This document shows positions 40,887 to 50,496 of a stretch of 57,707 nt of DNA, one piece after another (the stretch's first letter is position 1; each line of letters begins with the position of its first letter). The DNA comes from CAZSNT01 sp964607765 (GTDB taxonomy: Bacteria; Verrucomicrobiota; Lentisphaeria; Oligosphaerales; JABHEG01). The position numbers and the translations under genes are program-made. Where the stretch lies: NCBI GenBank assembly GCA_964607765.1, contig CAZSNT010000047.1, positions 1 to 57,707 on the forward strand, read 5' to 3'. The notes below the pieces were generated by a model. That model saw only the letters and a list, made by a program, of their open reading frames with translations, had not been told where the DNA came from and searched no databases.

Positions 40887-41768
40887 CTACCAGCCGCGGC
40901 CTGCCAAGAGCTCCGACTCGGGAATGCTGCCGATCTCCAGCCCGGGCATGGCTTCACCCAGTCCCATGGAGGCCTCGAGAACCTTCGCTGCGTCCTCGAA
41001 GTAGGCGGTGGCCTTCACGATAGCCCGGGCCCGCTTCGGCGGATCGGCAGACTTGAAGATGCCGGAACCGACAAAAATGCCGTCACAGCCAAGCTGCATC
41101 ATCAGCGCTGCGTCGGCCGGGGTGGCAATGCCGCCTGCAGCGAAGTTGACTACGGGCAGACGGCCGAGCTCTCGGACCTCCAACGCCAGCTCGTAAGGCA
41201 TGCCGTTGGCCTTCGTGAAAGGCGTGACTTCCTCTGCAGGCATGTTGAGCAGCTGGCGAATCTCGCGGTTCATGGTGCGCATGTGCCGCACGGCTTCCAC
41301 CACGTTGCCCGTGCCCGCCTCGCCCTTCGTCCTGATCATCGCCGCGCCCTCCACGATGCGCCGCAATGCCTCACCCAAATTCCGAGCACCGCACACGAAC
41401 GGGATCTCGAAACGCATCTTGTCGATATGGCACTCCTCGTCAGCCGGAGTGAGGACCTCGCTCTCGTCGATGTAGTCGATCTTCAGAGCTTCCAGAAGCT
41501 GCGCCTCGACAAAGTGACCGATGCGAGCCTTGGCCATCACGGGGATGGTCACCGACTCCTTGATCTGCCGGATCAGGTCGGGGTCCGACATGCGGGCAAC
41601 CCCACCTTGCTTACGGATGTCTGCAGGCACGCGCTCCAGCGCCATGACGGCAACCGCACCCGCCTCCTGCGCAATCTGCGCCTGCTCCGGCGTCACAACA
41701 TCCATGATCACCCCGCCCTTGAGCTGCTGGGCGAGCTGTGCGTTCAGACGAAATCTCTCGTTGTCCAT
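40887..41768 (-). CDS. pdxS: PLP synthase subunit PdxS
   Basis: 293 residues, the normal length. It is highly conserved: LKGGVIMDVVTPEQAQIAQEAGAVAVMALERVPADIR in outline, ALKIDYIDESEVLTPAD with the first active-site lysine region, and IRTKGEAGTGNVVEAVRHMR with the second lysine. It condenses ribose 5-phosphate, glyceraldehyde 3-phosphate and ammonia into pyridoxal phosphate. GGAGGA stands 9 bases before ATG 41768; the longer frame upstream is rejected. Confidence 0.98.
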   Translation of the reverse strand: MDNERFRLNAQLAQQLKGGVIMDVVTPEQAQIAQEAGAVAVMALERVPADIRKQGGVARMSDPDLIRQIKESVTIPVMAKARIGHFVEAQLLEALKIDYIDESEVLTPADEECHIDKMRFEIPFVCGARNLGEALRRIVEGAAMIRTKGEAGTGNVVEAVRHMRTMNREIRQLLNMPAEEVTPFTKANGMPYELALEVRELGRLPVVNFAAGGIATPADAALMMQLGCDGIFVGSGIFKSADPPKRARAIVKATAYFEDAAKVLEASMGLGEAMPGLEIGSIPESELLAGRGW

Positions 41769-41905
41769 ACCCGCAATCCTCCGCGCCGAATCACTGCAGC
41801 ACTGCACCGCGTCTCCGACGCCCGGCTGTGCCAGTAGAAAACTGTTACTATAGCACAGGACCGGTCGTTCGGCACCCGACGCGCCAAGTGATTTACCGGT
41901 CTGGT

Positions 41906-42667
41906 CTAGACGGCCAGGAACTGCTCCAGGCGCCACGAGGTTATGGCCGAACAACTGGCGGCCCGATCGCGCTCTTCTGCCGTGTTGTAACCCCACATGG
42001 CCAGGTAAAGCCGAACGTCACACAGATCGGCGACCGCAGCAATGCGGAACAATGTCGCAACCCGGTCTTCCACAAAATGCAGAGCCCTGCCCGAGCCGCG
42101 CTCCCGCAATAGCAGCTCACGCAACGTCTCTTCTTTCGGGCATCGGCGTTCCAGGCCGTAGATTCTCTCGGCTGGCAGGGCCAGATCGGCCTCGGACAGC
42201 AGGGCCTTCACGAAGCGTTCCTGTTTCGTTGTCAGGATGTAGACATCATCCGCGTCGGCCGCCAGCCGTTGCCGAACGGCCTCTATCACGCCCGGATAGA
42301 ACCGGTGTCGTCCGAGCCACCCGCGCAGGTCCGACCGTATCCAGCCATCGCGTTCGCTGCCGAATCGCTCGGCCAGCTCATCCGGGCCAACGCCCGTCCG
42401 CAGCATGACCTCCTCACACAGCTCACGGCACCGCGCCGCCACCTCCCCCGGATCAACACCTTCGTAGGCCAGCCGCATCATCGGAATGGCCTCAAAACCC
42501 GTTTCCAGAACGGGCCGGCATGCGATGAAGCGATCCAGAACAGCCGGCGGCGGTTCGGCTGTTTGCCATTCCGGCCAGAGCGCCGCACCCGCACGCCAGG
42601 CGGTTACGCCCGTCTCCACCACACTGTCACAAAGCACACCGTCAAAATCCAGAGCAAACACGTTCAC
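41906..42667 (-). CDS. HAD-superfamily phosphatase
   Basis: About 253 residues from GTG 42667. Motif I is LDFDGVLCDS (nucleophile Asp7, acid Asp9), motif II VYILTTK, and FVEDRVATL near residue 200 is motif III/IV. A helical cap of ~100 residues sits between motifs I and II. The substrate is unknown; the cap resembles that of phosphoglycolate-type phosphatases. GAGGAG lies 11 bases upstream of the GTG, which is preferred because the upstream 27 codons have no similarity. It is 137 bases upstream of pdxS. Confidence 0.78.
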   Translation of the reverse strand: MNVFALDFDGVLCDSVVETGVTAWRAGAALWPEWQTAEPPPAVLDRFIACRPVLETGFEAIPMMRLAYEGVDPGEVAARCRELCEEVMLRTGVGPDELAERFGSERDGWIRSDLRGWLGRHRFYPGVIEAVRQRLAADADDVYILTTKQERFVKALLSEADLALPAERIYGLERRCPKEETLRELLLRERGSGRALHFVEDRVATLFRIAAVADLCDVRLYLAMWGYNTAEERDRAASCSAITSWRLEQFLAV

Positions 42668-42951
42668 GACCGGCCCATCTCCTCGCTGTCCCGGTCCGTA
42701 GCCGCTCAGCACCGGCGGTCCTGCACATGATAAAACACGCAAAAGCACGATGATGGTCGAGACCGAGAAGTCCAGCCACTACGTTAGTGCCTGCCGGAGC
42801 CGGCCGCCAGCCTTACTCTCGGAGCCGCGCGGCGGGATGCCGATGAAGCAGACGACACGGCGCCGGCGCATCGGCCCCTGACACGATGTCAACAGCCGGG
42901 TCGATGTACGAGTGTGCGTCGAACAGGACGGCGAGAGGAACACCACACGCC

Positions 42952-43704
42952 ATGAAGATGATTGCCCTTGTCGGTACTTTCTCCGCCCTGTGCGGGTTGA
43001 TTGTCGTTCCCGTCTGCGCGTGGCGGGTCTGGCGTTGGCGCCGTCTTGAACGCCGCAGAGCCATGTTCCGCTCGCTGGCCGACGAACTCGGACTCACCTG
43101 TCTGCACCCCGCCGCGGCCGGCGACGGCCCCGTTCTCCACACCGGTCCGGCAGAAGTGGACGCCCACGTCGGCGGCCGCCTGCAGGACATGCGCGTCGAC
43201 ATCTACGAACGCATGCGGCTGGAACGAGCCCAGGGGCTGCCAACCGAAGTGCAGACGGTTGTTGAGATAGGCGGGCTCGACTCGCCCTTGCCGATTTTCC
43301 GCCTGATGCCGGCCGACGCACACGATCGCGCCATCCACAAGGTCTTGGGGACCAGCAAAATCACCATCTCTGGGAATGCGGGATTCCGCACGAACAACAC
43401 GCTCACAGGCCGGGACAAGACACGGATCCGGGCGCTCTTTGAGGGCGGCGTGGCCGAGTTGCTCAAAGACAACACAAACCTATGGGTGGAATCCACCGGT
43501 GAGTCGCTGCACTTCTCACGTTACGAGAAGCTCCTGCAGGCGAACGAAATCAAAGGGCTTCTGGCCAAGGCTCTGGAGGTGGCCGAAGCCGTAGGCACCG
43601 CGGCAGCCGAGCACGACATCTCCGGCGAGCCGGAGGAGGAGCCCGAAGCGCCTCCCCCACAGAATGGGGACGGATTCCTCGGATGGTGGGAGACCGAAGC
43701 GTAA
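42952..43704 (+). CDS. Membrane-anchored hypothetical protein
   Basis: 250 residues. One N-terminal membrane segment (MIALVGTFSALCGLIVVPVCAW) is followed by a basic stretch (RVWRWRRLERRRAMF), then an alpha/beta domain (YERMRLERAQGLPTEVQTVV, ITISGNAGFRTNN) and a Glu/Pro-rich tail. No family was recognised. The upstream frame start (42886) is rejected in favour of ATG 42952, which begins the hydrophobic segment. It lies 284 bases from the divergent HAD gene. Confidence 0.68.
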   Translation: MKMIALVGTFSALCGLIVVPVCAWRVWRWRRLERRRAMFRSLADELGLTCLHPAAAGDGPVLHTGPAEVDAHVGGRLQDMRVDIYERMRLERAQGLPTEVQTVVEIGGLDSPLPIFRLMPADAHDRAIHKVLGTSKITISGNAGFRTNNTLTGRDKTRIRALFEGGVAELLKDNTNLWVESTGESLHFSRYEKLLQANEIKGLLAKALEVAEAVGTAAAEHDISGEPEEEPEAPPPQNGDGFLGWWETEA

Positions 43705-43888
43705 CCGCTCCTGAAGCCCTGCCCGGACATGTCCTGCACCGCCTCACACCTTCGCCCGCTGCGCAGCTCCCGGTGCCTGTGCGCCTCGGGACGAGTCTCC
43801 TTCCCCGGCTCGTCTTCGGTCGGATACCTTGGAATGGGCTGGCGGGATGCTATTATTGCTCGACTCAGCAGCACATGGAGAACCAGCA

Positions 43889-45145
43889 ATGAACGTACTC
43901 GTCATCGGTGGCGGCGGCCGCGAACACGCGCTCGTCTGGAAGCTCGCGCAAAGCCCGGACGCGGACCAGGTATTCTGCGCGCCCGGCAATGCCGGTATGG
44001 ACAGCGCGCAGCGCATCGACATCAGCGACATCGCAGACCTGGCACGCTTCGCGGAGGAGAATGCGGTGGGGCTTACCGTCGTCGGGCCGGAAGCCCCCCT
44101 GTGCGACGGCATTGTGAACGTGTTCCGCGAGCGCGGCCTGACGATCATGGGTCCCGACCAGACGGCAGCACAACTCGAGGGCAGCAAGTCCTACGCGAAA
44201 GAGTTCATGGCCAAGTACGATATCCCCACGGCTGCATACGAGACGTTCACGGATGCTCAGGCAGCCAAATCGTACCTGCGTCAGGTGGGCGCTCCCGTAG
44301 TGGTGAAGGCCGACGGACTCGCCGCCGGCAAGGGCGTCACGGTAGCCATGGCCGAGACCGACGCCGAGCAGGCGATCGACGAGTGTTTCAGCGGACGCTT
44401 CGGTGATGCCGGTGCGAAGGTCGTCATCGAAGAGTGCCTCATGGGCGAGGAAGCGTCCATCCTGGCCCTGACCGATGGCAAGACGATTGTGCCCCTGGTC
44501 TCGTCGCAGGACCATAAGCGCGTCGGAGAAGGCGACACCGGGCCGAACACGGGCGGCATGGGCGCCTATTCGCCCGCCCCCGTCGTGACCGAGACGCTCT
44601 GGGAGACGATCAGGACAGAGGTGCTGGCCAGGTTCCTGTCAGGGATTCAGCAGGAAGGGCTGGATTTCCGCGGCGTGATCTATGCCGGAGTCATGGTCAC
44701 GGAGAGCGGACCGAAAGTGCTGGAATTCAATGTGCGCTTCGGGGATCCCGAGACGCAGCCGATCCTGATGCGCCTGGACAGCGATCTGCTGGCGGCGCTC
44801 AAGGCCACGGCGGAGGGTGCCCTGGCAGACGCAACACTCACGTGGTCAGACGATACGGCCGTGTGTGTAGTGCTGGCCTCGGAAGGCTATCCGGGCGCCT
44901 ACGCGAAGGGCCGGACGATCACCGGGATTGACGCCGCGGAGAACACTGGCGCCGTTGTCTTCCACGCCGGAACGAAACGTGAGCAAGACCAGTTGCTCAC
45001 CGCCGGCGGACGTGTGCTCGGCGTGACGGCCAGGGGAGCGACCATCCAGGAAGCCGTCGCCAACGTATACCGTGCAGTGGACTGCATTCACTGGCAGGGC
45101 GCCAACTGCCGCAGGGACATCGCCTACCGCGCGCTCGACCGCTGA
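43889..45145 (+). CDS. purD: Phosphoribosylamine-glycine ligase
   Basis: 418 residues, the standard GARS length. It starts MNVLVIGGGGREHALVWKLA, followed by the ATP-grasp domain (VVKADGLAAGKGVTVA, EECLMGEEASILALTDG) and HKRVGEGDTGPNTGGMGAYSP. It adds glycine to phosphoribosylamine in purine synthesis. GGAGAA stands 8 bases before ATG 43889. No other pur gene is nearby. Confidence 0.98.
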   Translation: MNVLVIGGGGREHALVWKLAQSPDADQVFCAPGNAGMDSAQRIDISDIADLARFAEENAVGLTVVGPEAPLCDGIVNVFRERGLTIMGPDQTAAQLEGSKSYAKEFMAKYDIPTAAYETFTDAQAAKSYLRQVGAPVVVKADGLAAGKGVTVAMAETDAEQAIDECFSGRFGDAGAKVVIEECLMGEEASILALTDGKTIVPLVSSQDHKRVGEGDTGPNTGGMGAYSPAPVVTETLWETIRTEVLARFLSGIQQEGLDFRGVIYAGVMVTESGPKVLEFNVRFGDPETQPILMRLDSDLLAALKATAEGALADATLTWSDDTAVCVVLASEGYPGAYAKGRTITGIDAAENTGAVVFHAGTKREQDQLLTAGGRVLGVTARGATIQEAVANVYRAVDCIHWQGANCRRDIAYRALDR

Positions 45146-45213
45146 ACGACCGCCGGCAGCCGGACGCGCCGAAGGCGGCCGGACGCTTGAAAGAGGGCCC
45201 AAGTTGATAACAT

Positions 45214-45242
45214 TTGCCTTCTTGTAGAACGCCCTCTATTGT
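45214..45242 (+). promoter_or_regulatory. Candidate promoter of the FHA gene
   Basis: TTGCCT (45214-45219) and TATTGT (45237-45242) with a 17-base spacer, 61 bases before the FHA start and 68 bases after the purD stop. Confidence 0.4.
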
Positions 45243-45303
45243 ATTAGCGTGGAAGTCGGTTCGGCGTGCCTGTAGACGCACTAACCAAGCGGAGATGCTG
45301 CCG

Positions 45304-45768
45304 ATGGCGAAGCTTGTCTGCATTTCGGGGATGAACAAGGACGACGAGTTCGCGCTCACCGAAGGCGCCAACACGATGGGGCGCTCTGCCGAGTGTGACA
45401 TTGTCCTGTTCGACAAGAAGTGTTCGCGCAAGCATTCCCAAGTCTTCAAGAAAGGCAATTACTTCGCCATCGAAGACCTGGAGAGCCGGCACGGGACGAA
45501 GCTCAATCACAAGCCCGTGACCAAACGGCAGAGCCTGAAGATCGGGGACAAGGTCCAACTCGGGCGCACAACGTTGCTGTTGAGCGACCGGGCGATGGGT
45601 GACCTGATCACGCAGACCGCTTCAGACGCGGCCGCCGATCTCGAGGGCGGCAGGGGTTACGAGAAGCTGATCGGCAGCGCCGCGGCCGACGTCAAGAGCC
45701 ACATGCTCCACGAAGAGCCCGTGCAAGGGGGCTTCAAGGGCTTCATCAGACGCATGTTTGATAAATAG
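45304..45768 (+). CDS. FHA domain protein
   Basis: 154 residues. An FHA domain spans ~4-95: GRSAECDI (Gly26-Arg27-Ser28), SRKHSQV (41-47) and the HGTKLNH loop carry the phosphothreonine-binding residues, all intact. The C-terminal ~55 residues are a charged helix with no recognised domain. FHA domains bind phosphothreonine, so the kinase at 31608-32948 is a possible partner, though it is 13 kb away. ATG 45304 follows GCGGAG at 9 bases. Confidence 0.88.
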   Translation: MAKLVCISGMNKDDEFALTEGANTMGRSAECDIVLFDKKCSRKHSQVFKKGNYFAIEDLESRHGTKLNHKPVTKRQSLKIGDKVQLGRTTLLLSDRAMGDLITQTASDAAADLEGGRGYEKLIGSAAADVKSHMLHEEPVQGGFKGFIRRMFDK

Positions 45769-45781
45769 CCGGCTCGAACGC

Positions 45782-48700
45782 TCAGGACCCCGCGCCCCAA
45801 CGCCCCTTCAGGACCGTGTTCGACTCCTGCTCCAGCCGCTCGTAAAGCGCAAGGCGGCTTGCGCTGCGCTTCTGCTGCGTCAGGCGGTCGAGAACAGCCT
45901 GCTTCCCCTCCTCGTACTCCTTGTCAGTCGCCGCGGTGCGCGAGACCAGATAGACCAAAGCAGCGCCGTTGGCAGTCTCAATCGGTTCGAGGAGAGTCCC
46001 GGCCGCAGCATCGGCAGCCGCCTTCGAAATGTCGCCGCCGCCGACAATCTTGCTCGGAGGCTGGTTCAACGTGAAATCCGCGGAAGTCTCGAACGGGTAG
46101 TCCGAGGCGGCCTCGTCGAACGCCTTGCCCGTGTCCATCTCGGCACGGACAGCCGCATGGACCTGTGCGGCACGCTCCCGAGACAGCGCCTTGGCCCGTT
46201 CCTCCTTGACCTTGCGCTCCACTGTCACGGCCACCTCGTCAAACTCGGGCAGATACGCCTCTTTCGTTGCCAACCAACACGCGACATAGAAATCGTCACG
46301 CCCCTTGATGACCCGACTCAACGCTGTGTGCGAATTCAGTTTGTAGACCTCCTGACCCAGCTCCTGCTCGAAGCCAAAAGGCGGGATGGGGCCGCGGCCG
46401 CCGTACCACTCCGTGTCCTTCGTCGGCACGCCTATCGCCACCGCTTCCTCCAGCATCAGCTCCGCAGGAGGAGCAACTTTGCCGGCCGAGTCCACGGACA
46501 GGCGGGCACGGTTCCCGAAGATCCGCGTGTAGAGTTTGTTCGCCAGCTTGCGGGCTCCCTTCTCCGCGAGCCTGACAGACTCCTCATTGGCCAGCTCCTC
46601 TCGAATCGTCAGCGCAACAGCGGCAAGTGGCCGACGCGTCCGCCGGTCCTCAACTTTGACCAGGTACAGGGCGGTCTTGCCCTCCACAACGGAGCTGATC
46701 TCACCCGCGTCAAGCTTGAAAATCACATCGTCAAGCTCTTTGACAACGCGGCCCCGTGGGAAGTACCCCATGTCCCCGCCCTTGCCTTTGCTTGCGGTGT
46801 CCTCGGAGTGCAGCCGGGCCAGCCCGGCGAAGTCCTCACCCTCCCGGATCTGCGCCAGGATCCCGTCGATCTTCTTGCGCACTTCAGCCTTCTTTGCGGC
46901 ATCCGCATCGGCCGGAAGCTTCAGCATGATCTGCCGCGCGCGTGCCTCGTCCCTCGCATACTTGCCCGGGTTCTCGTCGTAATAGGCCTTGATCGCTGCG
47001 TCCGTGAGCTTCTTACTCGCCGGGACCACGAAGTTCTTCGGCGAAAACGTAGCCACACGAGCTCTGCGCTGCATGTCCACGAAGTACGGCTGAACATGCT
47101 CGCTGACCTTCTCGCCGAACTCGGTGAGCAACTCCCGCTTCTCTGCGTCCGGCTTGTCCTTCATCTGACGGAGCTCACCCGCGTAGGCCGAGTGCATCTC
47201 GCGCACCGTCTTGCCCCCGGCCAGTCTCTCGCGGAACGGCCCGGTGTGGGTCTCGTAGTACTCGCGAGCTTCTCCGCGACGCAACTCGGTCTGTATCGAA
47301 GCCACAGACTCGGCATTCTCCCCGAACTGCGGCAGATGCCCCTGCTCCGTGCCGAGCCAACAGGCCACGTAGTGTTCGAGTCGCCCCTTGACCGCGCCGG
47401 AAACTGGCTGCTTCTCGGTCAACTCAAACGCCGCAGAGACCAACTCCGGCTGTGTGCCGAGCGGCGGCAGCTTCACGCCGCTGCCGAACCAGTCGGAGTC
47501 GCGCGTTGTTACCAGCGAATCAGCCTTGGCCAGAGCCGAAAAGGCCTCCGCCGGCGTCTGCCCCTGCTCACGCTTCGGCACCGCGGCAGCAGCCTTCTCT
47601 GCAAACGCTTCGGCGGCCTTCCACGCGAGGTCGTTCATGCGCTGGTCGGTCAGCTTGCGACTGATCATGGTCCGGATCTTGGTCTCCGGACGCCCGCGGC
47701 GGTCTTCGAGCTTGAGGATGTAGCAGCCGACACGTGTTTCGAACACCGGGCTGATCTCGCCTTTCTTCAAAGCGAACGCGGCATCGCATATCTCCTTCGC
47801 CTTCATGCCGCGGATGAAGTAGCCCAGATCGCCGCCTCTCTTCTTGTTCGTGAAGTCTTCCGTCACCTTCGACGCCAGCTGCGCGAAGTCCTCGCCCTTC
47901 TGGACGCGCGCCAGGTACAGGTCCATGCGTTTGCGTTGTGACGCCTTCTGCTGCAGCGTCGCGCCCGGAGGATAGCGCAGCACGATCTGACGAGCACGCA
48001 CTTCTTCCACATCATACTCCGCACGATGCTCCTCGTAGTAGCCTGTGACCTCTTCCGGCGTAATCTTCGCGTGGGCGCGGAACGAGGCCGGCCGGAAGAG
48101 CGCGATCCGGACCTGCTGCTGTTTGGCTACGTAGTGGGGCGTCAGAAGCGTGCCGATCTTCTCGGCGAAGGCTGCTTTCGCTGCGGCCTTCTCCTCAGCG
48201 GTCTCCTCCGCGTCGGCATCCACCGCAGCCGCATTGGCTGCGATCAGATCCTCGGGTGACTTGCCGCCGGCCAGCTGTGCCCGGAACGGCTCGATCTGCT
48301 CGTCCCAGTAAGCCTTGGCCATCTGTTTCGCGAGCCGTTCTGCAACGTCGCGCCGAACCCAGTCCGTCAGCGTTTCGGGGACCTGGCCCTCCAAAGTCTC
48401 GAGCCAGCACGCGATGTAGTAGTCGCCCGTGTCGTAGATCAGGTCGGAATGAGGCTTCTCCTCCCCCAATTCATAGGCCTGAGAGAGAACGCGCGGGAGC
48501 TTCCCGAGCCCCTCGATCGTCTCGTCCTCGGGCGTTATCGGGCCGCAGTCCACCGCCTCGATCTTCAGCTCCTGACACACCTTGGAGAAGAGCGCTGCCG
48601 GATCCGCCGCCTTGTCCTTGTTCCGTCCAGTCTTGAGCTTCAGCAGCAGTTGCCGCGCCGCTTCCGCAGCCTTCTGGCGTGCCGGCCCGCGCCGCAGTGT

Positions 48701-49570
48701 CAGGTCGATGTCGCTCTTCGCGTCCTCGAACGACTGCTTCTTCTCGTCGTAGGTGGCTTTGTTCTTGTCGTAGTAGTCCTTGACCTGTTTGTCGGTGATC
48801 TTCACCGCATCCCGGTACGCGCTCTCCAGTACTTTGGCTACACGTATGCGCTTCGGCGCCGGCGTACGCAACTCGGACCGGTGCGCCGCGAAGTACTCGT
48901 CGACCTCCTTCAGCCCCGGGCCCAGATGCTCCTCTTTGACCAGGTCGGTGTACTTGTACTCCAAGATCTTGGCCGCCAGCTTCTCGTTCTCTCTGTCAAA
49001 CTCGTCCCGGACTTCCTGCGGCGAGACGAAAACACCGTCCTCGGCCGCGGCTTCCAGACGCTGGACCATGATGCTCTCACGCGCAATCCGATCGAACGCT
49101 TTGCCATCGATGCCGCGCCGGTCGCGCAGCATCGTCATGTACTGCGCCAGCTTCGACTTGTCGAAAGCACCGTCGGTCAGGAATGCCCGCTGTGCGCGCA
49201 TGTGCGCGGCAATCTCGACACCGGAGACCTGGTCCAAACCCAGACGCTTCGCCTCCCGCACGGCACGCATCCGCCGGCACGTCTGCTCGACCAGGAAGCT
49301 GAACAGCCGGGCATCCTCACTCGGGAACTGGCCGAACTGAAGCGCCAAGGTCACATCCGTGGCGCGGAGCGTCTCGTGGAACTCCTCCGGATCGATGTCC
49401 CTGCCGTACATCTGCCCGATATCATCATCACGTCCGTCGCCACCTGCCCCGCCCCCGCGACGACCAGGGGTGACAAACAACACCAGCGGCACGACGAAAA
49501 TGACAGCGAGAACCAGAAACGCGGTGCGCCCGTGACGCTCGAACATGCGGTTGAACCGTGTGATCATCAT
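45782..49570 (-). CDS. Large membrane-anchored PpiC/SurA-like foldase with tandem parvulin domains
   Basis: 1262 residues, about twice a PpiD. One N-terminal membrane anchor (TAFLVLAVIFVVPLVLFV) is followed by a SurA-like region (PEEFHETLRATDVTLALQFG and on), then three similar ~300-residue units. Each unit has an FYEEH-type linker (YYDKNKATYDEKK, YYEEHRAEYDVEE, YYDENPGKYARDE) and a closing motif with ACWL followed by P (YYIACWLETLEGQVPE, YVACWLGTEQGHLP, YVACWLATKEAYLPEF). Units 2 and 3 carry a parvulin domain (ARQIVL/ARQIML, then GGDLGYF/GGDMGYF, then GEISPV/GEISSV); unit 1 lacks it. It should act on proteins emerging into the periplasm. It lies convergent with FHA, 13 bases apart. Confidence 0.87.
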   Translation of the reverse strand: MMITRFNRMFERHGRTAFLVLAVIFVVPLVLFVTPGRRGGGAGGDGRDDDIGQMYGRDIDPEEFHETLRATDVTLALQFGQFPSEDARLFSFLVEQTCRRMRAVREAKRLGLDQVSGVEIAAHMRAQRAFLTDGAFDKSKLAQYMTMLRDRRGIDGKAFDRIARESIMVQRLEAAAEDGVFVSPQEVRDEFDRENEKLAAKILEYKYTDLVKEEHLGPGLKEVDEYFAAHRSELRTPAPKRIRVAKVLESAYRDAVKITDKQVKDYYDKNKATYDEKKQSFEDAKSDIDLTLRRGPARQKAAEAARQLLLKLKTGRNKDKAADPAALFSKVCQELKIEAVDCGPITPEDETIEGLGKLPRVLSQAYELGEEKPHSDLIYDTGDYYIACWLETLEGQVPETLTDWVRRDVAERLAKQMAKAYWDEQIEPFRAQLAGGKSPEDLIAANAAAVDADAEETAEEKAAAKAAFAEKIGTLLTPHYVAKQQQVRIALFRPASFRAHAKITPEEVTGYYEEHRAEYDVEEVRARQIVLRYPPGATLQQKASQRKRMDLYLARVQKGEDFAQLASKVTEDFTNKKRGGDLGYFIRGMKAKEICDAAFALKKGEISPVFETRVGCYILKLEDRRGRPETKIRTMISRKLTDQRMNDLAWKAAEAFAEKAAAAVPKREQGQTPAEAFSALAKADSLVTTRDSDWFGSGVKLPPLGTQPELVSAAFELTEKQPVSGAVKGRLEHYVACWLGTEQGHLPQFGENAESVASIQTELRRGEAREYYETHTGPFRERLAGGKTVREMHSAYAGELRQMKDKPDAEKRELLTEFGEKVSEHVQPYFVDMQRRARVATFSPKNFVVPASKKLTDAAIKAYYDENPGKYARDEARARQIMLKLPADADAAKKAEVRKKIDGILAQIREGEDFAGLARLHSEDTASKGKGGDMGYFPRGRVVKELDDVIFKLDAGEISSVVEGKTALYLVKVEDRRTRRPLAAVALTIREELANEESVRLAEKGARKLANKLYTRIFGNRARLSVDSAGKVAPPAELMLEEAVAIGVPTKDTEWYGGRGPIPPFGFEQELGQEVYKLNSHTALSRVIKGRDDFYVACWLATKEAYLPEFDEVAVTVERKVKEERAKALSRERAAQVHAAVRAEMDTGKAFDEAASDYPFETSADFTLNQPPSKIVGGGDISKAAADAAAGTLLEPIETANGAALVYLVSRTAATDKEYEEGKQAVLDRLTQQKRSASRLALYERLEQESNTVLKGRWGAGS

Positions 49571-49671
49571 GAATCCAAATCCTATCTGCAGAACCTGACT
49601 GATATGCACTGCGCTTCAGCATCGGAAACGCGCGCGGGACGGCGGCGCAATGCAAACAAACGCAAATGGAT

Positions 49672-49699
49672 AACATAAAAGAAGAGAGGCAATTGGCAA
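49672..49699 (-). promoter_or_regulatory. Candidate promoter of the PpiC-like gene
   Basis: Minus strand TTGCCA (49694-49699) and TATGTT (49672-49677), 16-base spacer, about 100 bases before the ATG at 49570. It lies in the 180-base gap downstream of the rpe stop. Confidence 0.38.
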
Positions 49700-49750
49700 G
49701 GCTGCCCGCTCAGAGCGTGGCAGAAAGCTCAGGCGGAGGCCGGCCGGGTG

Positions 49751-50470
49751 TCACGTGATTAGCGCATCGCTGCACGCTTCGCGGAGCGCGGGCACGGCGC
49801 GATCCAGCCCTTCGGCAGCCCCGTACAGACTGCTGCCTGCCACGAGCATGTTGGCTCCCGCGCCAACGACGCGCCTGCCCGTGTCGCAGTCGATCCCACC
49901 GTCAACCTGAAGGTGAATACTGCGGCCGGAATGCCCGATCATCTGCTTCACGTCCCGAATTTTGGGCAGCATGTCCGCCATGAACGCCTGCCCCCCGAAG
50001 CCGGGCTCCACAGACATGATCAGTACCAGATCCAGAAGCCCCATGTAAGGCGCCAGACTCGCTGCAGGCGTCGCCGGCTTCAGGCACAGACCGGTCGAGC
50101 AACCCAGATCGCGGATTTGCTCGAGTGTCCGCGGAATGTCCGCCTCGCTCTCCACGTGAAACGTGATGTGGTCCGCACCCGCGTCCGCAAATGCGGCGAC
50201 ATACCGGTCGGGGTGCGTCAGCATCAGATGGACGTCAAACGGCCGCGACGATGCCTGCCGCACCGCTTTGACCACAACAGGACCAATGGTCAGGTTCGGA
50301 ACGAAATGACCGTCCATCACGTCGATGTGAATCACCTCCGCACCAGCGGCCTCTGTCTCGCTGATCGCACGGCCAAGCCGGGAGAAATCGGCTGAGAGGA
50401 TGGAAGGTGCCACGGTGACACAGTCGTTGGGCAACTCGGTAAGCGGGTATCGTGACGGTACAGCCGTCAT
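49751..50470 (-). CDS. rpe: Ribulose-phosphate 3-epimerase
   Basis: 239 residues. TIM barrel with VAPSILSADFSRLG, HIDVMDGHFVPNLTIG, VDGGID and MSVEPGFGGQAF, giving the metal-binding His and Asp set. ATG 50470 has GGAG 5 bases upstream; a GTG two codons earlier is possible. It interconverts ribulose and xylulose 5-phosphate. It follows the PaaK-like gene by 26 bases and may be in its operon. Confidence 0.97.
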   Translation of the reverse strand: MTAVPSRYPLTELPNDCVTVAPSILSADFSRLGRAISETEAAGAEVIHIDVMDGHFVPNLTIGPVVVKAVRQASSRPFDVHLMLTHPDRYVAAFADAGADHITFHVESEADIPRTLEQIRDLGCSTGLCLKPATPAASLAPYMGLLDLVLIMSVEPGFGGQAFMADMLPKIRDVKQMIGHSGRSIHLQVDGGIDCDTGRRVVGAGANMLVAGSSLYGAAEGLDRAVPALREACSDALIT

Positions 50471-50496
50471 GGGCACTCCTCAGTTGGTCTCTGCAA

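Noticed and set aside
45758..47941. Plus-strand ORF of 727 codons
   Set aside because: Antisense to the PpiC-like gene.
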